Shown piece after piece: positions 35,785-47,769 of a DNA stretch of 64,000 bases (position 1 is its first letter; each line of letters begins with the position of its first letter). Where the stretch lies: assembly GCA_029747585.1 (NCBI GenBank), contig JAPEVF010000098.1:48805-112804 (forward strand), written 5' to 3'. The translations under genes were made by a program, and so were the position numbers. The notes beneath the pieces are model-generated. The model saw only the letters and a program-made list of their open reading frames with translations. It had not been told where the DNA came from and did not search any database. This stretch comes from Pleurotus djamor (taxonomy: Eukaryota; Basidiomycota; Agaricomycetes; Agaricales; Pleurotaceae).

Positions 35785-36503
35785 TTCGTGTACTCTGGCC
35801 GTCTGATTCGAACCGGCGAAGTAGTACTACCAGGCAAATTTTCTTCGACCTGCCCAGAGTCCAGACCCGAGCAGTACTCATCATGACATTTGCTTGATAC
35901 ATAACGGTATGGTATCAACTTCGCGGCTTCTCATCTTCATTTAAATAGGCATTCAGGAACGCGGATGGCATTGCTGGCAACCCACGTATCTTTGTTGGGA
36001 TCTGCCCTCATGGAACGGCGAATTCTGTCGACCTTGCGCTACCATCAAGCGCAGATACGAGTTTAAGTATACGACGCTCTCCTACTATCAGCTCAGCGAT
36101 CGAGGATTCTGGATGCCTACTGTGGTACTCGGCTACCCAATCAACTTCAACCACCGTTCGAGTCGACACATTGCAGCTCGTAGTAATGCGGCGTGATCAT
36201 CAGGCACCTCCGAGCAGCACAACACCCGCTCAATCATCTTCTCATTCTCCCAGAACTGTCTGCTACACATGTGTAGGCTTCGGAAGCGAAGATGGTTCCT
36301 GCTTTTCTCGATGAAAAAAAAGCTCTTGCTCTCATTGACGGCTCTTCGCGACGTTAACGCGGCACTGTGCTATATCTTTGGCACGGCATCGACGCTTCAA
36401 GGCTATTTAATGGCTTCCGAGTTGACAGTATTGACCAGCTTTCCGAAGTACCTACCCCCGTCCCTCTTTCGACCCTTCATTCGTTCATTTTCGTATTTTC
36501 ACT

Positions 36504-38041
36504 ATGCGACCGATTGTCTCTTCCTTCGTCGCATTAGCTTCGCTCCTTTATTATCAAGCTCGCGCCGCAACTTATGGTTTGACCGACAACTGGACAGGCT
36601 CTGCCTTCTTCTCTGAGTTTACCTGGGAGAATATCCCCGATCCCACTCACGGCCGAGTGTCAGCGGATAATTTCCCTAATATCCGGGTCGCGGAGTAAAA
36701 CTGACACACGTTGTCTTTGCCCTTCCAGAAACTATGTTGATCAAGCTACTGCTCGAAATCTCAACCTGTCTGTCGTAAACGGGGAAGACTTGATTCTTCG
36801 ACCAGATCATACCACAGTCCTTACCCCTGGCGGTCCTGGCAGAAACTCGGTTAGGATTAGGTCCAACAAAGTATTTACCACCCACGTCGCAGTGTCAGTC
36901 TGCTTCTTCGACTTTCTCATGGACTCGTCTATTAACCTGGGGCTCGTAGATTCAACATCAAGCACATGCCGCAAGGATGTGGAACCTGGCCTGCCGTTGG
37001 TGAAATTTGTTTTCAAGATTATCCCAAGTTCATCATTGCTCGTTTCTGTAGGTGTGGGAAGTAACAAAAAATACATGGCCCGATGGCGTAAGTAATCCCC
37101 CTACCATGAGGTTCTCGTCAGTTGACTCCTTAATTAAGGGAGAAATCGATATCTTAGAAGGCGTTAATGACATGGGAGTCAATGTCGTCTCTGCGCATAC
37201 CAACGAAGGTTTGTGCCTGCTTATGGAACCCTAAGTTTATCATTATCGCTGAGCGGTCCAACCTTAGGATGCACTATGCCAGGCGATCGAGCAGAAATTG
37301 GGTAAGTCGATCTTGCTTGGAGCGGCGTTGACATGCCCTTTCTCACTGTAATCAATAGCGAAGCGGTCACATTCGACTGCAACGCCTTCGCTAACAGTAA
37401 CTCTGGCTGTGGTGTCCGAGTTAACGACGTTCGAAGCTTCGGACCTACGTTCAACGAGAACGGCGGCGGATGGTAAGCAACGGCTCTCTTCGGCTTCATA
37501 AGCGGCAGAAGCAACTCAAAGATATGGCACAGGTACACTATTGAGAGAACACCAACCTTCATCAAAGTTTGGTTCTTCTCTCGAACTGACGAAGTACCTG
37601 ACGATGTCAGGAACGGCGGTGTCGTTGTCAACACGGACAATTGGGTACGTGGGATGACAAGCGAGATGCCGTGAAGACTGAATCAAACTAACGTTCCCAT
37701 CTCCAAAGGGCCCTCCAACTGCGTTCTTCCCCAACACCCAATGTGACATTGAGAAACACTTTGACGAGCATTACATCGTGATTAACCTGACCTTTTGTGC
37801 GTATATTTCTCATTTCTACACTTTTCAACAACTGAAGAGCTTCTTAGGCGGTGATTTCGCTGGCGCCGTGTACCCGTTCTCCGGATGCCCATCAACCTGC
37901 GAAGGTCTGCTCCTATGCCCCTAATCTGAAAACTCCTATTTACTCCTACTCTCCCCAGACTTCGTGAACAGCAACCCTGCTGCGTTTAACGATGCCTTTT
38001 TCAACATTGGCTCACTGAGAGTCTACGGGCTGAACCAATAG
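36504..38041 (+). CDS. Secreted glycoside hydrolase family 16 endo-beta-glucanase
   Basis: Extracellular enzyme acting on beta-1,3 (and mixed 1,3/1,4 or 1,6) glucans of fungal or plant walls. The N-terminus is a signal peptide (MRPIVSSFVALASLLYYQAR, cleavage near AA). The mature part starts TYGLTDNWTGSAFFSEFTWE. The catalytic motif of GH16 is present as GEIDILEGVND, the ExDxxE pattern with nucleophile Glu and acid/base Glu. Substrate-cleft segments follow: HMPQGCGTWPAVWEV, CDCNAF-like Cys-rich loops (TFDCNAFANSNSGCGVRVND), VWFFSRTDEVPDDV, FPNTQCDIEKHFDEHYIVIN and SLRVYGLNQ at the end. At least eight short introns. The architecture, a single GH16 domain without a carbohydrate-binding module, is like that of many Agaricomycete laminarinases. 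Confidence 0.93.
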
Positions 38042-38953
38042 CATCTAACCAAGAAAACTTTGGGCTCCACAATGGATGCCCCGTTACCAATCCTTTTCCT
38101 TTTGTGTAATTATACCCCGACTTCCTATTCGCTTTGAAGAGTGAATGATTATATCATTGTTTTCTATGAGTGAAATTGATTCAACGGGTGTTGATGAGAG
38201 TGCGATACGCTTGCGTCGACCAGAAGGGCGTTTCTTGTAAAGGCAAACGTAAACAAAGACAAACGAAGCTCCACCGCGACCCTACTTGACCTTCGAACGC
38301 TATACTTCGACGTCCGCCCAACCAACTCTCAGCTTCTCAAATTATGGAGTCAGTCGATGGCTTCGTACTTCTGGAGATCATACGGCTTGGACAAGCCCAT
38401 GGCAAATCGACTCCGAGTCAACGTGCCATACGATGTACCATGACAAAAAGTTGAACCATTTGACCATCAGTACTACAGCGATTTCTGAAACAAAGCTAAT
38501 CTGGAATCTCTTCCATCATCTTTGCCGTATGATGCGCACTTGGTATTGAAACCTATGAACGGTCCGGGCGTCATATCCAGGGCTCCTCAGACGGACGGCC
38601 GACTACATAGAACGTCTCCTCTTCCCCGTTTCACAGTGACCTCATCCCAATACGCCGGACTTGAAGTGAACGGTCACCTCACTTCGCTCCTCCTCCATCG
38701 ATAAGTCAGGGTGCCGTAGGTACCTGATCTGCTTCTCTCTGATCGCACATTGTTCCTCTTCTGGTAAACCACCATCATTCCAGGATGAAACTCTTCAACA
38801 GTGATGGGTCTTTAATTATGGCTGGACCAGGGAGCTATGAATTGATCCCGACCTCCGAATATATTTGTTATAAACGCTATATTTCTGGCACTCTGGGCCG
38901 TCTCCTTTCCTTTCCTCTCTAGCACGTCCTTTTCGTTAGTTCAAGACATCGAG
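38042..38953. other. Intergenic, 5' of DUF6534 gene A
   Basis: About 900 bases. A TATAAA at 38869-38874 lies 80 bases before the next start codon. No gene, repeat or RNA is supported. Confidence 0.45.
38869..38874 (+). promoter_or_regulatory. TATA box, DUF6534 gene A
   Basis: TATAAA, 80 bases before the ATG at 38954. Confidence 0.5.
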
Positions 38954-40567
38954 ATGTCTGCCGTTTCCTTTTCCCTTGTTTCTAGCATGGCGGCCATCCA
39001 AGTTGGCATTCTTCTCTCGAGTTTTCTGTTCGGTGTCGCGACTCTTCAAGCTTTTCTTTATTATAAAAGCTACCCGAAGGATCCCCTTCGTATCAAAATC
39101 TTCGTGAGTCTAGGTTTTGCACCGTTATCCCAGGATACTTAGAACCACGCCCATCTACAGTCAGCGGTTGTATGGTATGAACATATCGAGGTTCAGGTCT
39201 CATCCGTGCTCATATTCCCTCCGTTCGACAGGTTTCTAGAGCTATTCGGGATGATCTTTGCTGGTCACCTCCTATATTCAGCTGCCATTGAGCCATATCG
39301 CGTCGCGCCTCTTTTGATGTTCATAGAACCCCCATACCAAATCTTGGCCACCGTTTTAGTAAATAATTGGTCGGGATGCGTCGTTCAAGTAAGTAATAGG
39401 CTGTGTTCACTGTCCACTTCTCTGGTCACCTCCGTTGATCGCCTTTGCCAGATTTATTTCGTTGATCGCGTTCGACGATTTACCAAGCTGACGTGGCCGC
39501 TCATCCCTTGCGTAGTGCTTATTTTGTACACCTTTGCGTCCATGATCGCATTGGTCGTATTCAGTGCTACAAGAGGCCTGGTAGATTTCACCCTGCATTG
39601 GCGATGGTTGTCGATTAGTGGGTTATTCGTCTCCGCTGTTATCGACCTCTTCCTCGCGGGCATGCTTTGCTGGAACTTGTCAACACAGCGGAAATCTTCC
39701 TTTAGAAGGTAAGGACTTCGCCCTTGGTCGTGTAAATCCGCTTACTGAACGGCAGCGCTCCAGATCCGTCACGATGATAGATAGGATTATCAGTATGACC
39801 GTCGGTGAGTCTGAGAATAGATCGCTCACCGTTGAACGTATGTCCACTGACCGTGCACCATTACAGCGACTGGGCTGATAACGAGGTGCTTCCATTCGAT
39901 AAATGATCAATGATCATCAATCGTTAGTCTAACATCCCTCTCAGCATTGTCGCCGTGTTGGCTGCTATTCTTGTTAGTAACTTTCCTTTGATTCCTCCTG
40001 GGCCACTTATCCGAAAATGATCACAGAGTATCGCCCTTCCGTTCGAATGTTCGTGCAAATACGAAACAACTTTCCCGATTACGATTTTAACCTTTGTTTT
40101 TAGTGCTCTACTTGGGTGTCTACATCACTCTGGCTAGGAGTTTGTCCCCTTTCAGTTCTCTCTGGAGTCTTCATTGATATTCAGCTCCTTCTACGTAGTC
40201 TATGCAAACTCTTACTTCGCAGCGTATGCATTGGCTCTCCGTTGGAAGGAAGCACGACACTAACATGCTTTCTTTTCTACGACTAGATTGAACGCGCGCC
40301 ATGACTTGCGCAATGGAGATGGGGAGAACGTGATCGATTCTTTCGGACTTGCGACTCGGCCTCGAAACAATACCCAGACCGCCGTGAACCTTGGCTCTAA
40401 TGCTTCGGAAATACTCCCGGGTACGTACTGGTACACCAACGCCAGGCCCTTAGTATTACTGAAGCTCGTCTTGTCTCCTGAATGCAGAGATGGCCATAAC
40501 GAAGGCAGTATATGCTGGGCAGTACACGACAGGACTGGAATCTAATGGCAGCACGGGGACTGTTTAA
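38954..40567 (+). CDS. DUF6534-type seven-helix membrane protein A
   Basis: Multi-exon membrane protein of the family annotated DUF6534 in Agaricomycetes, function unknown. Starts MSAVSFSLVSSMAAIQVGIL with helix SSFLFGVATLQAFLYYKSYP. It then has a 14-base microexon (39161-39174) coding SAVVW that joins FLELFGMIFAGHLLYSAAIE. Later segments: PYQILATVLVNNWSGCVVQ, IYFVDRVRRFTKLTWPLIPC, LHWRWLSISGLFVSAVIDLF, LAGMLCWNLSTQRKSSF, SIVAVLAAIL, LYLGVYITLAR, VYANSYFAALNARHDLRNGD. It ends in a hydrophilic tail (LESNGSTGTV). About seven hydrophobic helices and the WRWLSIS motif fit the family. Every exon border also found in gene B is kept. It is presumably at the plasma membrane; a sensory role is often guessed for the family but is not shown here. 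Confidence 0.88.
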
Positions 40568-41094
40568 TCGTTGCCCCTTCGTTACACTGCAACCTTGCTC
40601 CCCCTATTTATTTAATCTTATCTTATCTTATCGTAGTCGCGTCCTTCGTACCGAAAAGGCAATCCCGACGATCGTCCAGGGACCAGAGATCGTGGTCCGT
40701 GCGCAATGTATATAACAAAAAATTTGATCTCCAAAAGAGTGCGGTTTATCATCATCCCCTTCGACCACCACCACCATCATCATCTGTCTGTCCAACTTTA
40801 GGGTGTCGCTGCCTATAACGCTGGGTCAGGTGCCCTACCAGAAAGTCTTCTAACCCTTCGCCAAGATGTTTTTTCGGCCTATGCTCTCTTCAAATCGCAC
40901 TAGTTACACACATTCTACCGGACCATTGTCAAACGGGTGTCCGATGGTCGTACTTAGAGGGGGAGAGACAGATGGGAGCGCGGGAAAGTTGGGCAACGTG
41001 CGTCTTCGTGGAATCTCATTTGACGCGTGTCCTCGGTTCTTTCCTTGTCTCCACCTTCGATGCGGTCGCATAGTCCTTCGCCAACACATACCAT
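40568..41094. other. Intergenic, 5' of phytase
   Basis: About 530 bases with repeated ATTTA/TCTTATC stretches near 40608-40632 (probably 3' end signals of the upstream gene) and the phytase promoter. No gene supported. Confidence 0.4.
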
Positions 41095-42747
41095 ATGCAC
41101 CTAGGCGTCGCTCCCACCAATCGACATGACTTTATGCCGGCAGTCGCTTCTGAACCTCATGGCAGCCTCTATTTAGAGGAAGAAGTTGATGACGATGAAG
41201 CTACGAACCTCCTCATTCACCCCGACAAGGCTCATTCTTTGTCAAGGAGGAGTGGATTCATGGTTGCGGCTCTGCTCCTACTCGTCTGGCTTGGGTTTGC
41301 TGGGGTGGTGGCCTCTGGTTGGAAACGGGACGTCGCCGTTGTAGCAACTAGCCAAGAGTTCATGGAGCAGCGTTTGTGGGCTCAATACGCACCATTTTTC
41401 CCGGTTGAAAAATACAAGTCTCCTCCTAGCTCTTGTCAAATTACTCAGGTGCGCTTCATATCATTGCTTCGAGTTCTGATCACTGAAATCTGTGTAGGTC
41501 AACATCGTGAGTTTACACAATAGCCTGTGGAAGCGCCGTCGATCTCTGACTTGTGCCCTGCGTGCTCTTAGCTGCAAAGGCACGGAGCCCGATTCCCAAC
41601 AGCCAATGCCGGCGCCCGTATCCAAAGTGCTATCCAGAAATTGCAAAGCGCTCCAACATTCGTAGACCCCAGTCTTGAATTCCTTCGCAATTTTACCTAT
41701 TCATTGGGTACCGATGATCTGGTACTGAGTGGAGCAGCTGAGTATGTCTTAATCATTTCCCCTCTAGCCGACGCAGCTGAATAGCTCCACAGGTCATCAC
41801 TCGCAGGCGAGGTCTCCTTCCAAAGATATTCTCATCTCGTCAGCCGCAAAAATCTCCCATTTGTCCGTGCCTCGAGCTCAGAACGTGTCGTTCTCTCTGC
41901 AACGAATTGGACAGCCGGGTTCTCACTCGCTAGCCATCACCGCTATAATCCGCCGTTGTCTGTTATCCTTTCTGAAGACGCCAATGACACTCTGGACGAC
42001 TCGATGTGCCCTTCTGCGGGCTCGTCAGATGCCCAGACATCACAGTGGCTGGATACGTTCTACCCTGCCATCACGTCGCGTCTCAATACCGCCGCTCCTG
42101 GTGCCAACCTCACGAATACAGATACTTACAACCTCATATCGCTCTGCCCCTTCGACACAGCTGCCCGCAACGGTCTCCGGAGTCCCTTCTGCGATATTTT
42201 CGATACCGAGACATTTCGCGGGTTTGAGTATTCCGGCGACCTCGATAAATTCTATAATACCGGTTATGGTCAAGAGCTTGGTCCTGTCCAAGGCGTCGGG
42301 TATCTCAACGAACTATTGGCGCGTCTTCAGCGTCTGCCGGTTGTTGATCAGACCCAGACCAATACGACATTGGACTCGGATCCTGCGACGTTTCCCTTGG
42401 ATCGCAGCATCTACGCCGACTTCTCCCATGATAACCAGATGATCGCCATCTATGCAGCCATGGGTTTGTTCAGGCAGGAGCATCCGCTGGACCCATTGCA
42501 TCTGGATACCAACCCCCGTAGGACGTGGGTTGCTTCGCATCTCGTCCCGTTTGGGGCTCGGATGGTTGTAGAGAAGCTAGCATGTGGGCGTGTGCAGAAG
42601 GAGTTCGTTCGGATCTTGGTCAATGATGCCGTTCAGGACTTAGGCTTCTGTGGTGGAGGAGAAATGTGCGAACTGAAGGCTTTCGTGAAGAGTCAGGCCT
42701 ATGCTCGGAATAATGGTAATGGGGACTTCGAGAAGTGCTTCGAATGA
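41095..42747 (+). CDS. Membrane-anchored histidine acid phosphatase (phytase)
   Basis: Releases phosphate from phytate and other phosphomonoesters at acid pH. The catalytic RHGxRxP motif is assembled across an intron as LQRHGARFPTANAG, and the acid/base HD motif is in YADFSHDNQMIAIYAAMGLF. Paired Cys residues and the fold segments RVVLSATNWTAGF and LGFCGGGEMCELKAF match fungal histidine acid phytases. Unusually for a phytase the N-terminus is not a cleaved signal peptide: about 50 acidic residues (EEEVDDDEATNLL) precede one hydrophobic segment (FMVAALLLLVWLGFAGVVAS), which predicts a type II membrane protein with the enzyme outside or in the secretory lumen. The start at 41095 or the in-frame ATG at 41134 are both possible. 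Confidence 0.92.
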
Positions 42748-43438
42748 TAGAGTTCTGAACTTGGTTGGATCATATACGTCAGTCTCCCAGTTGGCACTGC
42801 TTCCACGCCTTCTGACGATCATCTTAGGTGTCCCCATTTTAATACAGAATGTACCCATTTGTCGCTACGCCAGATCTACTCTGCATCTTAGTGTTCCATC
42901 CAGATTCGTTTCGAACGATCGCAGTCATTCGTATCCTACCCCGCCGGTTTTCAACGTCTAGCTGGTGCCTGGTCCTTGCTATATCCCTATCCGTCGTAGA
43001 ACAGCTGATGTATTCATAAGGATGACTATTGAGGTCACAATCAAGGCGTCATTCTCTTACTTACACCCAGTCCAAGAGCTCACTTTCAGGCGTTTTTTNG
43101 TTACTCAACTGCGCTCCCTGTGGTCTAGACGCACTTGAAAGCGGCACCTGTCGATATTTTGCCATATCCGAGAAGGAGTGCCATTATGTTCTAACGAATG
43201 GTGGGCGGACAATGAAGGACACCGATTCTCCCATGCCATCTCCAGTACGGACCTGTGCCTTCACCATGACTCTGACCCAGGTACTGATAACAAGATAATC
43301 TCTAGCTCCATCCACGGTACAAGGATGTGGCCGCTCGAGTGTCGTCTGCGGTGGTGCCTGGTTAGTGCAACTTGCGTCTCGTCCCCAGTATAAATATCCC
43401 AAGGCTCATAGACAGTCACTAGTCAAGTTCTACGCAAT
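42748..43438. other. Intergenic, 5' of amine oxidase
   Basis: About 690 bases with one N at 43099. A TATAAATA at 43389-43396 belongs to the downstream gene. Nothing else recognised. Confidence 0.45.
43389..43396 (+). promoter_or_regulatory. TATA box, flavin amine oxidase
   Basis: TATAAATA, about 43 bases before the ATG at 43439. Confidence 0.6.
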
Positions 43439-45581
43439 ATGGCGCCTTACAAGTCTACGTACGATGTCTACGCTCACTATGGCCGTTGTCTCATGACAGC
43501 ATACCGCATCTCACACCTCAAGGGAAAGGACGAGAGTGTTCTCGCGTCCTCCGCTCCAACGACGGAGTCGCATGTTCACGCATCTCTGCCTCCCTCCCTG
43601 GTCGCCGCCGATGCCGAAGACCCTGACCTCACTGTTGGTATCCTGGGCGCTGGCGTCGGTGGTCTCTACTCTGCGCTGATTCTTGAATCTTTGGACATCA
43701 AATACGAGATCATCGAAGCCTCTAAACGCGTTGGTGGTCGTCTGTACACCCATCATTTCTCAGAGGAGAAATATGATTACTACGTGAGTTCTTTGCTCCT
43801 GATCCTCCGTGTCTTGGGCTGAGAGTCTCTGTGTATAGGATGTGGGCGCTATGCGCTTTCCCGATACGGTCGTCATGACCAGATTGTTCCACCTGTTCAA
43901 ATATCGTCCACTCAACACTAAACCCTTCGACCTCCACGGAAAGCTTCGGGATTATCATTTCAAGGATGTCAAAGGCAACTCCCTGATGTATTTCAACGAT
44001 GTCAGACGCACGCGAGGCTCCAAGCCTAGCGGGGACGCGTTCCAGTGGTCCCAGCTTGACGTCGGGGAGAACTACCTCGATGTTGGAGTCGACATGATCG
44101 TCAAGGACATGGTCGAGCCTTTCTCTAATGCCTTGGTGAGGGATCTGCAAAATGGAACTCAAGACGGATGGGATTTGTTGATGCAGTTCGACAACTATTC
44201 CACTCGAGCCTTCATGAGCACAAAGTACATCCCCAGTCCCTCGTTGGGACTGCCCGCCCAACCGTTGTCTAATACCACAGTCAACTGGTGTGAGACCTTC
44301 GATAAGTCTACTGGCTGGTACGATCGCTCTCTTGCAGAGACTGTTCTCGAAGATATGTGCTTCAGTCTTCCGGGAGAATGGAAACTCATCGAGTACGTAT
44401 CCCCTCATCAATCGTGCCGCGACATACCTAATGAGCATTATAGTGGAGGTTCTTCTCAGTTGGCCGAAGTTATGGCTTCTTACCTGAACACGAAAGATAA
44501 GGGTACGATCGCCTTCGATTCACGCGTTACAGGGATCGGATACGATAAAGACAGCAAGAAGATGAACATATCCATCAATGGACAACCAGACAAGTCATAC
44601 CCTCATGTCATCTCCACGTTACCGCTGCCTTGCCTACGTTCCTTGGACCTATCAAAAGCCAATCTGAGCCACAAGCAAGCGAACGCCTTACGACAATTGA
44701 CGTATGGCCCATCCATCAAGATTGGAATCAAGTTCAAGTCTCATTGGTGGTCTACCGCCAAAGACAAGGATGGTAACCCTCTCGATATCGTTGGTGGACA
44801 GTCCTACACGGACCGACCTGTTCGCACGATCGTCTATCCATCCTACGGCCTCGAAGAGCAGACGCTGAGCAATGTCTTGATCGCTAGCTACTGTTGGACG
44901 AACGATGCTGAGCGCTTCAGCGCGTTGATGAATACGGGGAAGAAGACCTACGATGACCAACTCAAGGATATGGTTCTGCGTGACCTTGCTGTTGTTCACA
45001 ATCTCGACATACAATTCCTTCGGGATGAGTTCGTGGACATCTACCCATGGAGCTGGGGTAACGATCCCCTCACAATGGGTAAGCATGACATCATTTCATA
45101 TCGCTGTTTTTTTCCCTTGCTGACATTGCATCATCCAGGTGCCTTCGCTTTCTTTGGTCCGGGTATGTTCTCCACTGCGTACACTGCTTTGACCGTACCC
45201 GCTTGCGATGGTCGCCTCCACTTCGCTGGAGAAGCGCTTAGTGTTCGACATGCGTAAGCGTCCACGTCTCTCAAACTGTACCGCGAGTCTAATGTTTCTC
45301 CCTTTAGCTGGGTGGTTGGTGCCTTAGACAGTGCATGGCGTGCTGCAAAGGAGCTCATTGTCCTCGTGTACGGCATGGACAGCGACAAGTATCGCAAGTT
45401 CACCGAGTTATGGGGGTACAATGAAGAATGGACTAAACGGTCGCCTACGAAGGTGGTTGAACCTGAATTAGAAGGATGGGCTGGAGGGGCGAGTATGGCG
45501 AAGGTCCCGCTCGTTGATCTGAGCGAGGATTTACTCCTAGGCCATCTGCAGTTCGAGGCCCCCGAGCTCTTCGCTGCTTGA
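43439..45581 (+). CDS. Flavin amine oxidase (L-amino-acid oxidase type)
   Basis: FAD-dependent oxidase of the monoamine/L-amino-acid oxidase superfamily: oxidative deamination to imine, with H2O2. The dinucleotide-binding motif is VGILGAGVGGLYSALILESL (GxGxxG), followed by the acidic residue in YEIIEASKRVGGRLYTH (GGR motif). Later come GSSQLAEVMASYL, VISTLPLPCLRSLDL, YGPSIKIGIKFKSHWW, IASYCWTNDAERFSALM, the FAD-binding end AFFGPGMFSTAYTAL, RLHFAGEALSVRHAWVVGAL, and ALDSAWRAAKEL, typical for the family. About 600 residues in five exons. No signal peptide or peroxisomal tripeptide is seen (ends ELFAA), so a cytosolic enzyme is likely. The exact substrate cannot be read from sequence; use of amino-acid nitrogen is the usual role of fungal relatives. 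Confidence 0.9.
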
Positions 45582-46241
45582 TTCGACGTTCTCCGCTGTA
45601 CAGTATGTGTGTATTGCATTTTGCCATGTATTGCTCAATGGACGCCCAGAGCCTGTTATAAATCGTGTGTGTACTTTGCATTATGCGATATGTTGCTCAT
45701 GAATGGATCCCATAGCTCACCGCTGCAGCTGCCGACCTTGCCCAACATCAACGGCGAAGCCTCGGTGATCCGAACATACTCTAATTGATGAACGAGACCC
45801 TATTGCCGTTACCGCCGTACGGGGGCTTCAGGGGAATTTGTATTTAATTAACGAGATCCAGAGATGCATAGGGTCTCGGTGTCATACACCAGCGCGAAGG
45901 CAACTCAGTTGGTCTTGTTGCTCCTCTCCAGTTGCTCTCGGTCTCCATCTATGGACATTCGTTATGTAACCCTCAGGGCCGTCATCATCGTTTCAAGTCG
46001 AAACATATGGCGCATGGACCACCACTGCCACGGCTACCAGCTGCATCCAACGCAACCACCACGAAGTCGACAGTTCTTCCACTTATTCCAATCGTTTCAT
46101 GACAAATTCAAGGCAACCCGGCTGACCGCCTGGACCGCGTTTAGGAGGGATACACATTTACATAAACTCCCCCTCTGAAATCCATCTACCCACTTTCTTT
46201 CCTTCGATTCGATTCGACGTTTGTCAACAACATCGCCAGCG
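45582..46241. other. Intergenic, 5' of DUF6534 gene B
   Basis: About 660 bases without a supported gene; contains the promoter of the next gene. An AT-rich TTTAATTAA lies at 45843-45851. Confidence 0.4.
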
Positions 46242-47769
46242 ATGTCTTCAATAGCCCTAACTTCCAGCATGGCTGCCATCCAGATTGGCATCCTGGTATC
46301 GAGCTTCTTGTTCGGTGTCGTCACACTTCAGGCCTTCCTATACTATAGGAATTACCCGAAGGATGCGATCTACATCAAGATTTTCGTGAGCAAACTTGCC
46401 TTGACTGATTGTTGTTCTCGTCTGATCCTTCCGTAGTCGGCGGTCGTATGGTGAATTCGAGCTCCCATTCGTCGGGAAACATGGCTTACCATTCCATATC
46501 GCAGGATTTTAGAGTTATTTGGCATGATCTTCTCGGGGCATCTGGTCTATTCATCAGCAATAGGTCCAGCTCGAACGGCCCCTGTTCTGATGTTCATCGA
46601 CCCTCCGTACCAAATACTCGCTACGATCTTAATAACGAATTGGTCCGGCTGCGTCGTCCAAGTAAGCCTACTATCTATCTATCCCGTTCTACAATTCACC
46701 GCGTTCCAGTTCTATTTTATCGATCGTGTCCGACGCTTCACCAAGCTACTATGGCCCGCGGTCATATGTGCCATTCTCGTCCTCTATACCTTCGCTGGCG
46801 TCATCCTCTTGGTCGTTATAGGGAAAACGAAGGGTCTCCTAGAGTACACGATACACTGGAGATGGCTGTCGATCAGCGGGCTGGTTATCTCGGCTGCGGT
46901 TGACATCTTCCTGGCAGCGATGCTCTGCTGGAACTTGGCTAGCCAGCGCAAGTCGCTTTTCAAAAGGTGAGTTCATCTTCAGCGCTCGCGTCGAATCCCC
47001 CAAAGCCCTGAGACCCTAACGATTCCAGGTCAACGAATCTCATTGATAGGATTATCTCAATGACTATAGGTGGGTAACCAAGTCATATGAGGCTTCCTGG
47101 GCTAATCTAACGCGAACCCTAGCCACCGGTCTACTAACGAGGTATGATTTCTGCAACCATCGATAGTGGTATGAATTCCTGAAACCTCCACCAAAGCATT
47201 GTCGCTGTGGCAACTGCTATCCTGGTATGTGGCTCTGCACGCTTCACATGAATGATGGCTGACTCTGTGTTCCAAAGAACCTTGCGTTGCCTTTCCACTG
47301 TTGGTTCCCATCATTCCACCATATCTACAGCATGATTGATAACTAAGGTTTACAGTAATATACATGGGCGTATACATATGCCTCGCACGAAGTGAGCTTC
47401 CCCATACTTTCCTCCCTCGTCCAGCCGGTTAACGTCCTCCGTAGTCTACGCTAATTCCTATTTCGCATCGTGAGCACTTCCGATAGGGACGAGGGCTGCG
47501 TACTCATAATATCCTGCGGTCGAATAGGTTGAACGCTCGGCACACCCTACGGTCTGGAGGGGACGACAACGTCATCGACTCCTTCAGATTCGCATCTCGG
47601 TCTGATCAAAGTGGTTCCAGTGGTAATACCGCACAAGGTTGGCCTTATCTATCATACGTAGCCTTATTAGCCTTGGCTGAATTGCGTTTCAGGACCTCAT
47701 ACAGATAAAGCTACATACCTTGGACGGTTCAAGATCGATCTTAACTCCCCTTCGCCTGGTGCACCGTGA
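46242..47769 (+). CDS. DUF6534-type seven-helix membrane protein B
   Basis: Close paralog of 38954-40567. Begins MSSIALTSSMAAIQIGILVS with the same first helix and LQAFLYYRNYPKDAIYIKIF. A 14-base microexon (46437-46450) again codes SAVVW before ILELFGMIFSGHLVYSSAIG. Then PYQILATILITNWSGCVVQ, FYFIDRVRRFTKLLWPAVIC, IHWRWLSISGLVISAAVDIF, LAAMLCWNLASQRKSLFKR, SIVAVATAIL, IYMGVYICLAR. The hydrophilic tail is ALNARHTLRSGGDDNVIDSF, then KATYLGRFKIDLNSPSPGAP. Introns match gene A throughout. The two paralogs flank the phytase and amine-oxidase genes, so they duplicated with an interval or the middle genes were inserted later. Function is unknown. Confidence 0.87.

Larger units (their letters stand above)
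35307..36503. other. Intergenic with a short direct repeat
   Basis: About 1.2 kb without a convincing gene. It contains a 25-base imperfect direct repeat 120 bases apart (35640-35664 and 35760-35784). ORFs on both strands lack family features. Confidence 0.45.

Noticed and set aside
35800..35880. GGTTCGAATC-like T-loop on the minus strand, possible tRNA
   Set aside because: No matching T-stem, acceptor stem, D-arm or A/B box spacing could be built around it.
40866..41129. ORF before the phytase start
   Set aside because: It overlaps the phytase start in another frame and shows no signal peptide or known domain; probably 5' leader.
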